DNA of 64,000 bases from Zhongshania aquatica (GCF_027257955.1 NZ_JANZNQ010000004.1:186001-250000), one strand, 5' to 3'. Positions 43,819 to 53,313 are shown, numbered from the stretch's first letter. Numbers and translations are program-made. Notes: a model not told the origin generated them from the sequence alone.

Positions 43819-44553
43819 CTACTCTCGATGACGAGCTAAAATATCGTGTCGGTGTTTGGTGGCGATAATGGTCAGCAGCACCGGCATTAATTTATTCCAG
43901 TCGGTGCCAGTTACTTTAAAGAATCCGTAGGTGGCGAGCGCGAGCCATCCTGGTGGGCCTATGAGTTGTGCAATGGTTGCGGATAAGCCGGTGTAGGCCG
44001 CGTAAGGCAGGGTAATGCCGACAGCATGGGTTGCGAAGCCGAGTGCTGTGGTGGCGGCAGCATACACTGCATAACCTGACGCATTGGCTATCGCTAATAC
44101 ACTTGCTGCTGTTCGTATACCGATAATCTCTCGGCTTTTAATCCCCGCTGCGTCCCACATGGGGGTTGCATTAAATTCTTCGGTAAAAAACCGGTCTCTT
44201 TGTGCAGGATTCATTTTTGCCAGCGCTGCAACAATAACGGCTTGGGGTATATAGCGTTCGTACTCGTCGATTGAGCTGCAATGTTTGTGAATGCGAAGCT
44301 TCTTCGCTGCGCCTTCAAGCAAGGCTTCGTAAGTTGGGCAGGGCATATCATTGCTGTGGTTTTGTCGTATCACGCGCTTGAAGTTGCGTTTGATGCTGTG
44401 CCTTGCGCGGGAGTTGTACATCCACCGTATTTGTTCGACGATTGCGTCAGTAGTAGCGTTGCGTTCATCTAGATCGCAAAGAATTGCCATGATGATGTTG
44501 TCGCGCTCATCCCATCCGGCGAGCAATGTCGAAAGTTCAGTCTGGCTTTGCAC
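43819..44553 (-). CDS. Uncharacterised protein with YaaW/UPF0174-like C-terminus
   Basis: 244 residues from a GTG at 44553, which overlaps the end of the upstream gene by 17 bases. A longer ATG start at 44625 would overlap it by 89 bases and adds unlikely sequence. The N-terminal half is charged and helical, with many Arg/His. Residues about 145-225 are hydrophobic and Gly/Ala-rich. The end GPPGWLALATYGFFKV followed by MPVLLTIIATKHR resembles the GPxGW...IPxxxxIAxxR ending of YaaW-type proteins. Last of three co-directional genes. Function unknown. Confidence 0.6.
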   Translation of the reverse strand: MQSQTELSTLLAGWDERDNIIMAILCDLDERNATTDAIVEQIRWMYNSRARHSIKRNFKRVIRQNHSNDMPCPTYEALLEGAAKKLRIHKHCSSIDEYERYIPQAVIVAALAKMNPAQRDRFFTEEFNATPMWDAAGIKSREIIGIRTAASVLAIANASGYAVYAAATTALGFATHAVGITLPYAAYTGLSATIAQLIGPPGWLALATYGFFKVTGTDWNKLMPVLLTIIATKHRHDILARHRE

Positions 44554-44971
44554 GTTTTTTTTGTTCCAGCATAATCTCTGCCCTAGAGCGCAGGGGCGTA
44601 TTGTGGCGCAGGGAGTCAAAACCATCGTGTTTTTCGATAGGTTCTTCTATCACTACTTTAGCTCGCGAGTGCGGTGATTTACCGGAATCCTTATTTTCAG
44701 CTCGGGCGGATTTAGCAGCCTTGGAAATTTTACGTTCAACAAACCACAGATAGCCCACACCGGCCAGTATCCAGCCGAGCCAGCGAAAATAAAACGCCAG
44801 TGGCGCTAAATTAGATTTCTCCGTTGCGGAGAAGAATGCCAACGCTTCGGAGTGGATTAAATTCACTGCCAAAATAAGAAGTGCAGTAACGACCATGCCC
44901 AGCGCACGCTGCCGAATATGGCGCCGCCAAATCATATACAGCACGCCGCTGCGTAATAAGGGGATCAACAT
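44537..44971 (-). CDS. Small membrane protein of a three-gene operon
   Basis: 144 residues. Helices lie at about 22-44 and 60-82, followed by a basic cytoplasmic tail of 60 residues rich in Lys, Ser and Glu (KISKAAKSARAENKD). I do not recognise a family. Its start shares one base with the stop of the gene upstream (44971) and its end overlaps the next gene, so the three are translationally linked. Confidence 0.65.
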   Translation of the reverse strand: MLIPLLRSGVLYMIWRRHIRQRALGMVVTALLILAVNLIHSEALAFFSATEKSNLAPLAFYFRWLGWILAGVGYLWFVERKISKAAKSARAENKDSGKSPHSRAKVVIEEPIEKHDGFDSLRHNTPLRSRAEIMLEQKKRAKPD

Positions 44972-45201
44972 TAAAAATGGCCCAACGTTAACGCGGTAAT
45001 CAGAGCGGCAAGGCTGTAATTCTTTAGCTTGCCTCGCAATTTAACTTCTTCATCGTGTACCAGAATCTCTAGCTCGTCGGGGCCTAGCTCGCCCGGCGTG
45101 ATTCCTCTCTGTGCCAGCTGTTTTTTGGCGTTGGTGATGGCTCCCTCGCGGATACGCATTCGGTATTTAGAGAGTAGCTTGTCTTTGGTTTTTGTAATCA
45201 T
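44971..45201 (-). CDS. Small charged protein with a C-terminal membrane segment
   Basis: 76 residues. The first 60 are charged and helical (KDKLLSKYRMRIREGAITNAKKQL, then DELEILVHDEEVKL), and the last 16 are hydrophobic (YSLAALITALTLGHF), like a tail anchor. No family recognised. First of the three-gene group, with overlapping junctions to the next gene. Confidence 0.62.
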   Translation of the reverse strand: MITKTKDKLLSKYRMRIREGAITNAKKQLAQRGITPGELGPDELEILVHDEEVKLRGKLKNYSLAALITALTLGHF

Positions 45202-45328
45202 GGGCTCTAAGTGGTTGCTCGTTGATAGCTTGCGCTGTATTGCATAAAGCTGCGATGGTTGCGCATTGATAATAAGTTCTACGCGTCAGTAGTTTGATGA
45301 CATACTTGAATAGTTATAGTAAGGGATT

Positions 45329-46300
45329 ATGACGGGCATGTTTGGGAAAATACAGGGCTTTATCAGCAATGCAAAAATGGCTGAGGTGACATGCTTGCAG
45401 GGTCGTCATTTTGTTGTGACCGGCTGTGCCGAAGGTTCCTTGGGTTTTGCAACGGCATTGCAATTACTGGCGCAGGGCGCAGTGGTGTCTGTAACGGTGC
45501 GTAAAAGTAGTGAGGCTATTGCCGAGGCGTTATGTCAGCAATTGGACTCTCGTTTTCATCAAAATATTCATGCCTTCGATGTGGATTTATCACTGTACGT
45601 CTCGGTTGAAGAATTTGTGCGAGCATATAGCGAAAAAGGCTTAGCGCTAGATGTGCTCATTAATAACGCCGGTATACATCTCGATCTGCTGTCGCGGTGG
45701 ACATCTCCGCAATTAAGTGCAGACGGCTTTGAAATTCAATGGCGCGTTAATTATTTAGGTACTGCGCATTTAACCTATCGATTATTGCCGTTGCTTCAAG
45801 CGTCGGCAGAAGCTTCGGGTGATGGTCGAGTCGTAAATGTTGTTTCTCAACTGCATAGCAGGGGGCTAAATAGTGAATTTTTTAATCCGCAAAGGCCTTA
45901 CAATTCCTGGAATGCCTATGGGCAGTCTAAGTTAGCTTTGATGCATTTAACCCGAAGCATAGATGTGCATTTTTCTAAGTATGGCGTCACTAGTTATTGC
46001 CTGCATCCCGGCGCTGTGTACACCAATGTGGCTGACAAAGGTCTGGCTGATACGGGCATGATACAAAAAGTACGAAACGCACTGGCGCCTGTCGAAAAGT
46101 TGTTTATGAAAACGCCAAAGCAAGGCGCTCAGACTCAGATTCACTGCGCAACCGCCGCTAAAGAAAAATTAGTCTCGGGGGCTTATTACTGCAATATGCG
46201 TGTAGCAGCTGCCAGCGCCGAGGTTGTTGATCCTGATATAAGCGAGCGCCTATGGGATGATTTTCAGCGTAATTTACTGGGTAAGATGTCGGCTTTGTAA
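45329..46300 (+). CDS. Short-chain dehydrogenase/reductase
   Basis: 323 residues. The cofactor motif is VVTGCAEGSLGFATA (a TGxxxGxxG variant), with INNAGIH and the catalytic Tyr197-xxx-Lys201 in NAYGQSKLAL. A Ser is present upstream in VVNVVSQLHS. HPGAVYTNVADKG matches retinol dehydrogenase/WWOX-like SDRs. The substrate is probably a lipid or alcohol but cannot be assigned. AAGGGA lies upstream of the ATG. Confidence 0.88.
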   Translation: MTGMFGKIQGFISNAKMAEVTCLQGRHFVVTGCAEGSLGFATALQLLAQGAVVSVTVRKSSEAIAEALCQQLDSRFHQNIHAFDVDLSLYVSVEEFVRAYSEKGLALDVLINNAGIHLDLLSRWTSPQLSADGFEIQWRVNYLGTAHLTYRLLPLLQASAEASGDGRVVNVVSQLHSRGLNSEFFNPQRPYNSWNAYGQSKLALMHLTRSIDVHFSKYGVTSYCLHPGAVYTNVADKGLADTGMIQKVRNALAPVEKLFMKTPKQGAQTQIHCATAAKEKLVSGAYYCNMRVAAASAEVVDPDISERLWDDFQRNLLGKMSAL

Positions 46301-46374
46301 CAGACAAAGTACGTGTTTAGCCCGTAAACTACGGCAGCGTAAAAATTTAATTACAACAATAAAGAAGTAACACC

Positions 46375-47247
46375 ATGGAACACAGTGCGTTCATTAGTAT
46401 TGGTTTACCCGTTTCTCTTTTTATCATTATGATAGGCATGGGGCTTGGTTTAACTGCCGGTGATTTTGCAAAAGAAGCTCGTCATCCGCGAGCCGCCATC
46501 GTGGGTAGCCTTGGCCAGTTAGTAGTGATACCGGCTCTTGGTTTTCTGCTGATTTGGAGCTTAGATTTATCTCCCGCGATTGCTGTTGGTCTGGTGATAT
46601 TGGCGGCCTGTCCCGGTGGCGCGACGTCGAATGTTATTACTTATTTGGCCAAAGGAAACGTCGCGCTATCTATTGTCGTTACGGCCATTGCCAGCATCGC
46701 CACCATTATGACATTGCCACTGCTTGTGAATCTGGCCTTGGGGTGGCAGTTAGGTCAGTCAGCGAATGTCACCATGCCCGTGGTCGACACTATCGCCATG
46801 TTGGTGATTATCGTTTTACTACCCACAGGTATTGGCATGCTTATTCGGGCCAAGGCGCCAGAACTCGCCAGCCGGGCTGAAAAACCAATTAATGGATTTG
46901 GCGCAATAGTGCTGGTGGTTTTAGTGGTGATCATTTCTTACGGTTTACGCGATCACCTTGTGAGTCTTTTGATTCAAGCTGGGCCAGCGTGCTTACTTCT
47001 TAACACCTTGGGGCTTGCCGCCGGTTTATACCTTGGTCGTCTTACCGGTTTGGCAAAAGAAGATCAATTGGCTATTGCGGTGGAGCTGGGTATAAAAAAT
47101 AGCACCATCGGTATCCTTGTTGCCACAACCATTCTTGGCTCTCAGGAAATGGCGATTCCGTCCATGGTGTATGGGTTATCTATGTATTTGTTTGGCGGGG
47201 CCTTGGTTGCTTTTGGCCGCTCAGCTATTCCAGCAAAAGCGATTTAG
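46375..47247 (+). CDS. Bile acid:sodium symporter family protein
   Basis: 290 residues with nine to ten helices. Family motifs are MIGMGLGLTAGDF near the start, LVILAACPGGATSNVITYLAKGNVALSIVVTAI at about 78-110, and the late VELGIKNSTIGILVATTIL block, which together build the sodium and substrate sites of ASBT/NTCP-type proteins. In bacteria the substrates include bile acids, pantoate or steroids. None is indicated here. It lies 74 bases after the SDR gene and may be co-transcribed with it. Confidence 0.88.
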   Translation: MEHSAFISIGLPVSLFIIMIGMGLGLTAGDFAKEARHPRAAIVGSLGQLVVIPALGFLLIWSLDLSPAIAVGLVILAACPGGATSNVITYLAKGNVALSIVVTAIASIATIMTLPLLVNLALGWQLGQSANVTMPVVDTIAMLVIIVLLPTGIGMLIRAKAPELASRAEKPINGFGAIVLVVLVVIISYGLRDHLVSLLIQAGPACLLLNTLGLAAGLYLGRLTGLAKEDQLAIAVELGIKNSTIGILVATTILGSQEMAIPSMVYGLSMYLFGGALVAFGRSAIPAKAI

Positions 47248-47608
47248 TTATCGGCTTATTTGGCGTTTGGCTAAGAATTTAGTGAATGCGCAGCCAATGG
47301 CCTGACGATGGGCGGCTGGGGTGGGCTGTTAAGTTTGCCAGCAAGCAGATGAGTTCAAGACGGATCACCTAGTTCACTCACAATATCTTATCAATCAGCT
47401 TAGTTTGTTATACCAGATATAACTCAGGTAGTAGCGCACGCTATTGAAACTATGACACTCTATGCTAATAGTGTGTGTTTGTGCCGCGTTTGGCGCCCGC
47501 AATTTAGTAAAACTAGTGCTAGGCTATAGCATAGTAATGCCCTGAGAACCGCTGTGGTCAGTATTGACCCGTCGCCGCAGTGATAAAATAATTATGGGAG
47601 CACCACCG
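47248..47608. other. Intergenic region, 361 bases, no gene seen
   Basis: Nothing recognisable apart from a GGGAG ribosome site at 47596-47600 before the lipoprotein gene. Several short frames cross it without gene-like features. Confidence 0.5.
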
Positions 47609-50600
47609 ATGTTGTATATATCCAGAGCCTTAGTTGCGCTCAGTATCACGTTCTTATTGGCGGCCTGTGGCGGTGATTCCGTCTCTACCACCCCGAGGTC
47701 TAACCCGACGGTTGCGGCCTGTTCTGACAACCGCGATAACGACGGTGACAATTTGGTCGACTTTCCCGCCGACCCCGGTTGCAGTAGCGCCAGCGACACT
47801 GACGAAACGGATCCTGCTCCATTGGCGCAATGTGCTGATGGTATCGACAATGACCTAGACGGCAAAATCGATTTGGCTGACCCCGGTTGCACAAGCGCCA
47901 CTGATAATGACGAAACCGACCCAGTCGTCGCAAGCCAATGTTCAGACGGCATAGACAATGACCTAGATGGCAAGGTTGATTTAGCCGATTCGGGCTGCGC
48001 CAGCCCCAGTGACAACGACGAAACCGATCCGGTGACACAGCCGCAATGCTCCGATGGGGTGGACAATGATTTAGACGGCAAAATAGATTCGGACGATCCC
48101 GGCTGCGATAGCGTTGGTGACAATGACGAAACCGATCCGGTGGCGACCCCGCAATGTGCTGATGGGGTGGACAATGACCTAGACGGCAAGGTCGACTTAG
48201 CTGATCCCGGCTGTGATAGCGTTGCTGATAATGACGAAACTGATCCAGTCGCCACAACACAATGTGCCGACGGTATCGACAATGACTCAGATGGTAAAAT
48301 TGACTTAGCCGACCCCGGTTGCGACAGCGCCACTGATAACGATGAAACCGATCCAGTCGCCACAACACAATGTGCTGATGGTATAGACAATGACTTAGAC
48401 GGCAAGGTCGACTTAGCTGATCCCGGCTGTGATAGCGTTGCTGATAATGACGAAACTGATCCAGTCGCCACAACGCAATGTTCTGATGGTATAGACAATG
48501 ACTTAGATGGCAAAGTTGACTTGGCAGATGACGGTTGTGTCGATGCAGCGGATGACAGTGAAGACACGCGCATTACCCGTTACGATTTGAGCAATGCCTG
48601 CTGGGCAATTAAAAACAATGCCAGCGGTCAGTATCTCGTGGCGGATGGTGCCGGTTATCGCGCCTCGGCGGCAGACGTAGCCGGGGCTGAGCCGTTTTAT
48701 TTAAAGCCAACGGCATTGGGTAAATACATGATTTACAGTGCCAGCAGAGAGCTAGTGGCCGCCGCTGGCAATGGCAATCTGGCGAATGTCGCTATCGCAG
48801 CGGCAACAGATAATGTTGAGTGGACGATATTGGCAGTGGGGGATACCACGGAATACCCTGCAACGCCGGCTATCAATGTGGAACCCAGCGCTGAACAAGT
48901 GACCCTGTGGCACGACTTTCAGGACCCACTTGTTCGTTCAGACAGCTTTACGATTGGCTCGGATGTTACCGCTCGTGAATTAGTAGTCGATGGCAGCGGT
49001 GCGGCGAAAACCGCCGCCAATGCCGACGGCAACCTTGATAGCTTTAGTTTTGAAACAGCGAGTGGCTGCGCTAACTTTCCTGAGGCGCAGAGTAATTTTA
49101 CCGGCGAACCCTTCAAAGGCACACAGCCCGATGGCAGCGTACTGGGCCACGCCGACGCCCATGTTCATATCAGCGCAACTGAATTTTTAGGCGGTGGTCA
49201 CTGGGGCCACCCCTTCCATAAATTTGGCGTAGAGCACGCCTTGGGCAACTGCAGTGGTGCTCACGGCGAGACCGGTCATTTAGATGTCATTGGCGGTCTG
49301 TTCACTCAGGACGTTGATGGTCATGCCACTGACGGCTATCCGAGCTTTACTGATTGGCCATCGCGGGACAATCTTACCCACGAAGCCATTTACTGGAAGT
49401 GGATAGAACGCGCCTGGGCGGGTGGCTTGCGAGTGATGGTTAACGACTTGGTCGACAATGAAACCCTCTGTGAGCTGCAGCGCAATGTCAGCTCCGATCC
49501 GCTGCGCGACTGTAACTCAATGAACAATGCGGGGCGTCAGGCCGGCACCATGTACGCGATGGCAAACTACATCGACGCGCAATATGGTGGCCCCGGCAAA
49601 GGCTTTTTCCAAATAGTGCATACGCCGGGCGAAGCGCGCAACGTCATCGAAGATGGCAAAATTGCCGTGGTGTTGGGCATAGAAATTTCCAATTTGTTTG
49701 ATTGCAAGGTCAAGTACAACCCCCTGCGTCAGCTGGGTCCCGAAGAGGAGCCTTCGGATAACAGCGGCTTCTTGGAAAACAAGTACAACTGCACAACGGA
49801 AGAGGGCAAGCCCAACTCTATTCTCACTCAAATGCAGCGCATCAAAGACTGGGGTGTGCGGCAGATTATTTCCATTCACGAATTTGATAACGCCTTTGGT
49901 GGTAACGGTATTTTCGACGGCTTAATTCTTAACCTAGGTAATCGCGAAAATAGCGGCGGCATTCCTTCGGGTGATATCGCCGGATTGCTAGACCTATTTT
50001 CGGGTCAGCCTAATCAAGCCCAGTTTGAGTCATTGATTGCCAATCTGCCTAACACGGAGCTTCCTACCGGTGAATGGTGGACAACCTATAACTGTCCGAT
50101 CGAGGGTGTAACGCCGGGCTTTAGTGGCTATCTGTGGGGTAACTCCGGCGGCGCCATTCAAAGCTACTTGCCTCAGCCGCCGTGTATTCCAACAGGTCAG
50201 GGTGGTCGCTCCGGTGGCTCTACGCCATGCTACCCCGCAGACGTAAATCAGTGTAATGCGCGCTGGATGACCCCGGCGGGTCTGTATACCTACAGTAAAA
50301 TGATGGAAATGGGATTCTTGTTTGACTGGGATCACATGGAAATGGGCATGAAAACCCAGGCCCTGGAATTAGCCGAGGCGCAGACGCCGGCCTACCCCTT
50401 TGTCTCGACTCACGGCACCTTTGGTGGCACCACCATAAATCAAGCGACGCGGATGTTGGCTAACGGCGGCTTTCTATACCCCAGCAACGGTTCAAGTCGC
50501 GGCTTTCGTGAAGATATGGATGAAACCCTTGGCATATACAACGCGGCAATGTCGTTGCGTGCTGCCAAAGGCATGGAGCCGCTGCTGTTTGGTTTTGGCT

Positions 50601-51031
50601 ACGGCACCGACACCAATGGTCTGTCGGCGCAGAGTGGCCCGCGCAACAATCCAGCGAACCCCATCACCTATCCGTTCACCCTGTTTGCTGGCGAGCCGTT
50701 CACTAGTTTGACAGGGTTTGCCAATGTGCAGCCGGTTATCTTTTCGCAACCCGCCAGTGCTAATGCCAACGGTGAAGTAGTGCGTACCTGGCATGAAGAT
50801 GTCGACGGCAATGCGCACTACGGCATGCTCGCCGATTTTGTTGAAGAGGTGGTCATTGATAGTGATAAACCCGCGCAACAGACTCGTTATTTATTTAACT
50901 CTGCCGAGGCTTATCTGCGGACTTGGGAACTCACCGAAGCATCAAGTGCCGCAATACAGGGGCGCGGCGGTGTGATAAATCCTGGCGGTATATTACGGCC
51001 GGCGCCACCGGAGGGTGATTTCGCGCCTTAA
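47609..51031 (+). CDS. Large lipoprotein with Asp-rich repeats and metal-dependent hydrolase domain
   Basis: 1140 residues from the ATG at 47609 (GGGAG eight bases before). The lipobox LLAACGG (Cys about 19) predicts lipid anchoring. Residues 37-320 hold eight 36-residue units of the form QCADGIDNDLDGKIDLADPGC plus DNDETDP, resembling calcium-binding type-3 or MopE-like motifs. A beta-rich linker region of about 170 residues follows. From residue 510 on there is a TIM-barrel metallohydrolase look: HADAHVH at 514-520, VVLGIEISN, IISIHEFDNA, FDWDHMEMG, STHGTFGG and Asp1001 in GYGTDTNG, similar to membrane-dipeptidase/amidohydrolase metal sites. I infer a surface-exposed hydrolase. The substrate is unknown. 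A terminator follows. Confidence 0.8.
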   Translation: MLYISRALVALSITFLLAACGGDSVSTTPRSNPTVAACSDNRDNDGDNLVDFPADPGCSSASDTDETDPAPLAQCADGIDNDLDGKIDLADPGCTSATDNDETDPVVASQCSDGIDNDLDGKVDLADSGCASPSDNDETDPVTQPQCSDGVDNDLDGKIDSDDPGCDSVGDNDETDPVATPQCADGVDNDLDGKVDLADPGCDSVADNDETDPVATTQCADGIDNDSDGKIDLADPGCDSATDNDETDPVATTQCADGIDNDLDGKVDLADPGCDSVADNDETDPVATTQCSDGIDNDLDGKVDLADDGCVDAADDSEDTRITRYDLSNACWAIKNNASGQYLVADGAGYRASAADVAGAEPFYLKPTALGKYMIYSASRELVAAAGNGNLANVAIAAATDNVEWTILAVGDTTEYPATPAINVEPSAEQVTLWHDFQDPLVRSDSFTIGSDVTARELVVDGSGAAKTAANADGNLDSFSFETASGCANFPEAQSNFTGEPFKGTQPDGSVLGHADAHVHISATEFLGGGHWGHPFHKFGVEHALGNCSGAHGETGHLDVIGGLFTQDVDGHATDGYPSFTDWPSRDNLTHEAIYWKWIERAWAGGLRVMVNDLVDNETLCELQRNVSSDPLRDCNSMNNAGRQAGTMYAMANYIDAQYGGPGKGFFQIVHTPGEARNVIEDGKIAVVLGIEISNLFDCKVKYNPLRQLGPEEEPSDNSGFLENKYNCTTEEGKPNSILTQMQRIKDWGVRQIISIHEFDNAFGGNGIFDGLILNLGNRENSGGIPSGDIAGLLDLFSGQPNQAQFESLIANLPNTELPTGEWWTTYNCPIEGVTPGFSGYLWGNSGGAIQSYLPQPPCIPTGQGGRSGGSTPCYPADVNQCNARWMTPAGLYTYSKMMEMGFLFDWDHMEMGMKTQALELAEAQTPAYPFVSTHGTFGGTTINQATRMLANGGFLYPSNGSSRGFREDMDETLGIYNAAMSLRAAKGMEPLLFGFGYGTDTNGLSAQSGPRNNPANPITYPFTLFAGEPFTSLTGFANVQPVIFSQPASANANGEVVRTWHEDVDGNAHYGMLADFVEEVVIDSDKPAQQTRYLFNSAEAYLRTWELTEASSAAIQGRGGVINPGGILRPAPPEGDFAP
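47717..48569 (+). repeat. Tandem repeat, eight units of 108 bases, inside the lipoprotein gene
   Basis: Unit starts (CAA of the Gln-Cys pair) lie at 47828, 47936, 48044, 48152, 48260, 48368 and 48476, exactly 108 bases apart, with a degenerate unit before the first and a shortened last unit. Units at 48152 and 48368 encode protein differing by one residue (Val/Ile), apart from their last residue, pointing to recent duplication. Confidence 0.95.
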
Positions 51032-51044
51032 ATTAACAGTTCTT

Positions 51045-51077
51045 TTAAAAGCCCAGAAACGTCTGGGCTTTTTTTAT
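51045..51077 (+). terminator. Rho-independent terminator of the lipoprotein gene
   Basis: AAAAGCCCAGA and TCTGGGCTTTT around AACG, followed by T residues. A near-symmetrical A-run/T-run could serve both convergent genes. It lies between the lipoprotein stop (51031) and the end of the minus-strand membrane gene (51106). Confidence 0.92.
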
Positions 51078-51105
51078 GTCGCTACGTTTTCAGCTTTGAC
51101 TAGCA

Positions 51106-52593
51106 TCAGTGGGGCAGCGATAGAATCCACAAGCCGCTGGTGGTCAGGCCAACCATTAGTGCCAACATTGGTAACTGACTCAGAATGACTTTCCGCTCAC
51201 TCTCAAACAAACGCTGCGCGAGGCGGTGGGCCACCAGTGCACCGAGAACGTGGCCGAGTAAAATACTGCCTAATTGAATATGCCAAACCGTATTCGCGTC
51301 GGGAATAAACTGGCGCTGCAGCCAGTTGGCGGTGCCAAAAATATTGTCGCCCCGACCTAGGGGATCCGAAATCAAACTAATAATTTTAATGCCCTGAGTT
51401 TGAATTAGCGTGTAGTAATGCGCTACGTGGTAGGCCAGTGCAATGGGTAGCAGCGACGGCGCAAAACCCAGTGCCAGCTCGGTGATACTGCGGGGACTGT
51501 TGGCCAGCCATTTGCCAAGCTGCAGGCTTAATAAGTAGGCCAGCAGATACAGCGTCACCGATGCAAACAACCAGAAGCCTTGCCAGTAAATAAACCACTG
51601 GCGCATTTGTGGAAACGCCGCCAAGGGGTTATTGCTGCTGAAATCGCGGAGTAGATTTTGATACAGGTCTAGCCAGAACCATTGCTTCCATAGTGTGGTT
51701 TCATGCAGGCCGTCGAAGGCGGTAGACGACAGCATAAACAAAATAAAGACCAGCAAACTCCAATGACTTACTCGCAAGTCAGTTAGATGCGCGAGTGGCC
51801 AACGCAATTGTAACCGGCTGCAGTCTGTGCGATTTGCAGCTTGCCCGCGCTCTTTTGCAACATAGTCCAGCGGCGAAAGCCACGATAAAAGAGTAAATAA
51901 GACGCTGAAAATTTCACCGTAGCGAAACCAATTATGGCTGCCAAATATAGCAATCGCTGCTAGGTTTAACAGGCTATAACTCAGCAGTGCAACAGATAGC
52001 GCATAGGGCGTACTGGCGCCGAGCAGCTCCAGCCAAATGAGCGCGCCATACAGCAACAGTGCGGGCCAATAGCCCAGCCATGTCGGCCATTTGATGCGGG
52101 TGCGATCAAAGGCCCTGCAGAAGCGGTTGATGGCGGCGCTTATGCAATACCAGGGATTGATCACTGAATAAATATTGCCAAACAGCGCACTGCCGTAACT
52201 CGCGCCGAGTAAAAAAACAATCCAAAAAAAAGTCATATTGAAATTGCCATAGGGGCTGCGAACGCCCCATAGACCACTAACAATACAGAGTAACAGCGCG
52301 CCAACACTCAGTGATTGCGCTAGAACTTTTAGGTGTAGCTTGCGGATCAATCTGACCGAGCGATGTTGGCTTAGATCGCGGCTTGCTGTCGTGGCGGCTA
52401 ATGACTTGCCAGTGCTAAGGGCAATAAGTAAAAAAGACAGAATAAGTGCAGCGGCGCTGCCCCAAGCATAGAGCCAGAAGGGCATCGGCAGGGTGAAGAC
52501 CTCACCGAAGCTGTGCGCTAGCGCAGGGCTGGGAATCAATGCAATACCAAGCGCCGCTCCAAAGGCTAAGTGCCGGCGTTTAGCTGATTGCAT
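51106..52593 (-). CDS. Polytopic membrane protein resembling the fenitrothion-hydrolase family
   Basis: 495 residues from the ATG at 52593. An ATG six codons earlier (52611) is possible, and neither has a clear ribosome site. The first 26 residues look like a signal peptide ending PALA, and the mature start HSFGEVFTLPMPFWLYAWGSA resembles the LPxPxWLFAWGAA start of proteins annotated as fenitrothion hydrolase. About eleven more helices follow. A late HIQLGSILLGHVLGALVAHRLA is also reminiscent of that family. The biochemical role of the family is poorly defined. Convergent with the repeat lipoprotein. Confidence 0.55.
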   Translation of the reverse strand: MQSAKRRHLAFGAALGIALIPSPALAHSFGEVFTLPMPFWLYAWGSAAALILSFLLIALSTGKSLAATTASRDLSQHRSVRLIRKLHLKVLAQSLSVGALLLCIVSGLWGVRSPYGNFNMTFFWIVFLLGASYGSALFGNIYSVINPWYCISAAINRFCRAFDRTRIKWPTWLGYWPALLLYGALIWLELLGASTPYALSVALLSYSLLNLAAIAIFGSHNWFRYGEIFSVLFTLLSWLSPLDYVAKERGQAANRTDCSRLQLRWPLAHLTDLRVSHWSLLVFILFMLSSTAFDGLHETTLWKQWFWLDLYQNLLRDFSSNNPLAAFPQMRQWFIYWQGFWLFASVTLYLLAYLLSLQLGKWLANSPRSITELALGFAPSLLPIALAYHVAHYYTLIQTQGIKIISLISDPLGRGDNIFGTANWLQRQFIPDANTVWHIQLGSILLGHVLGALVAHRLAQRLFESERKVILSQLPMLALMVGLTTSGLWILSLPH

Positions 52594-52809
52594 GATAGAA
52601 CATATCGGCATAGTAAATACTGAGTTCGCTGCGAGGGCCTTATTCTAATATTTATTGGCGTCGCCAACATCGTCGCCCGAGGCGTAAGTTGAACGACGAG
52701 TGAGGCAGATATCCAACCCAGATAGTCGGGTAACGGAGAGGCTATTGCAAGCGCGTTTCACGTCTTGGATATTGGTGTAGCGAAAGCGCTGGGACGCTGA
52801 GCGTATGTC

Positions 52810-53313
52810 TCAGCCTATAACGCCATCCACGCCGGTGATAATTAAGCCAAGCCCCACTGCCCAAATAGCACAGGCAAGAATATCAAAGATCAAGTACCGC
52901 CACGCAGAGAAACCGCTGATGCCAGTTAATAGCGGAACAATGCTGCGGATGGCCGTTAATAAGCGACCAATAAGTATTGCTCCCCAGCCGTAGCGCTGTA
53001 TTAGATTCTCGGCTTTGTGCAATTTAGAAGCGTAACGCAGCGCAAAGTTTGATTCGTGAAATTTGGGGCCGGCGAGCTTTCCCAAGTGATAACCGGCGTT
53101 GTCCGCAAGCAAGGCGCCCATAAACGCGGCGGACATAATCTCTGGAATCGTCGCAATGCCCTGTGAGTAGATAAACGTGGTGACGACCACAAGTACCGCG
53201 CCGGGAATAAACAGCCCCACTAAGACAGTGGCCTCGCAGAGCGCATTTAGGAGCACAATCGCGAGGGCGTACTGCGGATTGTTTAATAGCGCCGAGGTGA
53301 GGGTGTCGGTCAT
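52810..53313 (-). CDS. DedA family membrane protein
   Basis: 167 residues, slightly shorter than typical DedA (about 200). The family core is seen in ENALCE-type sequence (LLNALCEATVLVGLFIPGAVLVV), GALLADNAGYHLGKLAGPKF, and KAENLIQRYGWGAILIGRLLTAIRSIVPLLTGISG with the conserved Arg and Pro residues. DedA proteins act in lipid flipping and envelope homeostasis. The C-terminal helix ends without the usual basic tail. Confidence 0.9.
   Translation of the reverse strand: MTDTLTSALLNNPQYALAIVLLNALCEATVLVGLFIPGAVLVVVTTFIYSQGIATIPEIMSAAFMGALLADNAGYHLGKLAGPKFHESNFALRYASKLHKAENLIQRYGWGAILIGRLLTAIRSIVPLLTGISGFSAWRYLIFDILACAIWAVGLGLIITGVDGVIG

Noticed and set aside
47717-48569. Regular spacing suggested a CRISPR or non-coding satellite
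   Set aside because: The period is 108 bases, a multiple of three, units are similar along their whole length with no variable spacers, and they stay in frame within a large gene.
47524-48573. Long minus-strand open frame opposite the repeat region
   Set aside because: It exists because the 108-base repeat lacks stops in that frame. The product is a low-complexity Ser/Leu repeat, while the plus strand has a lipobox, a ribosome site and domains.
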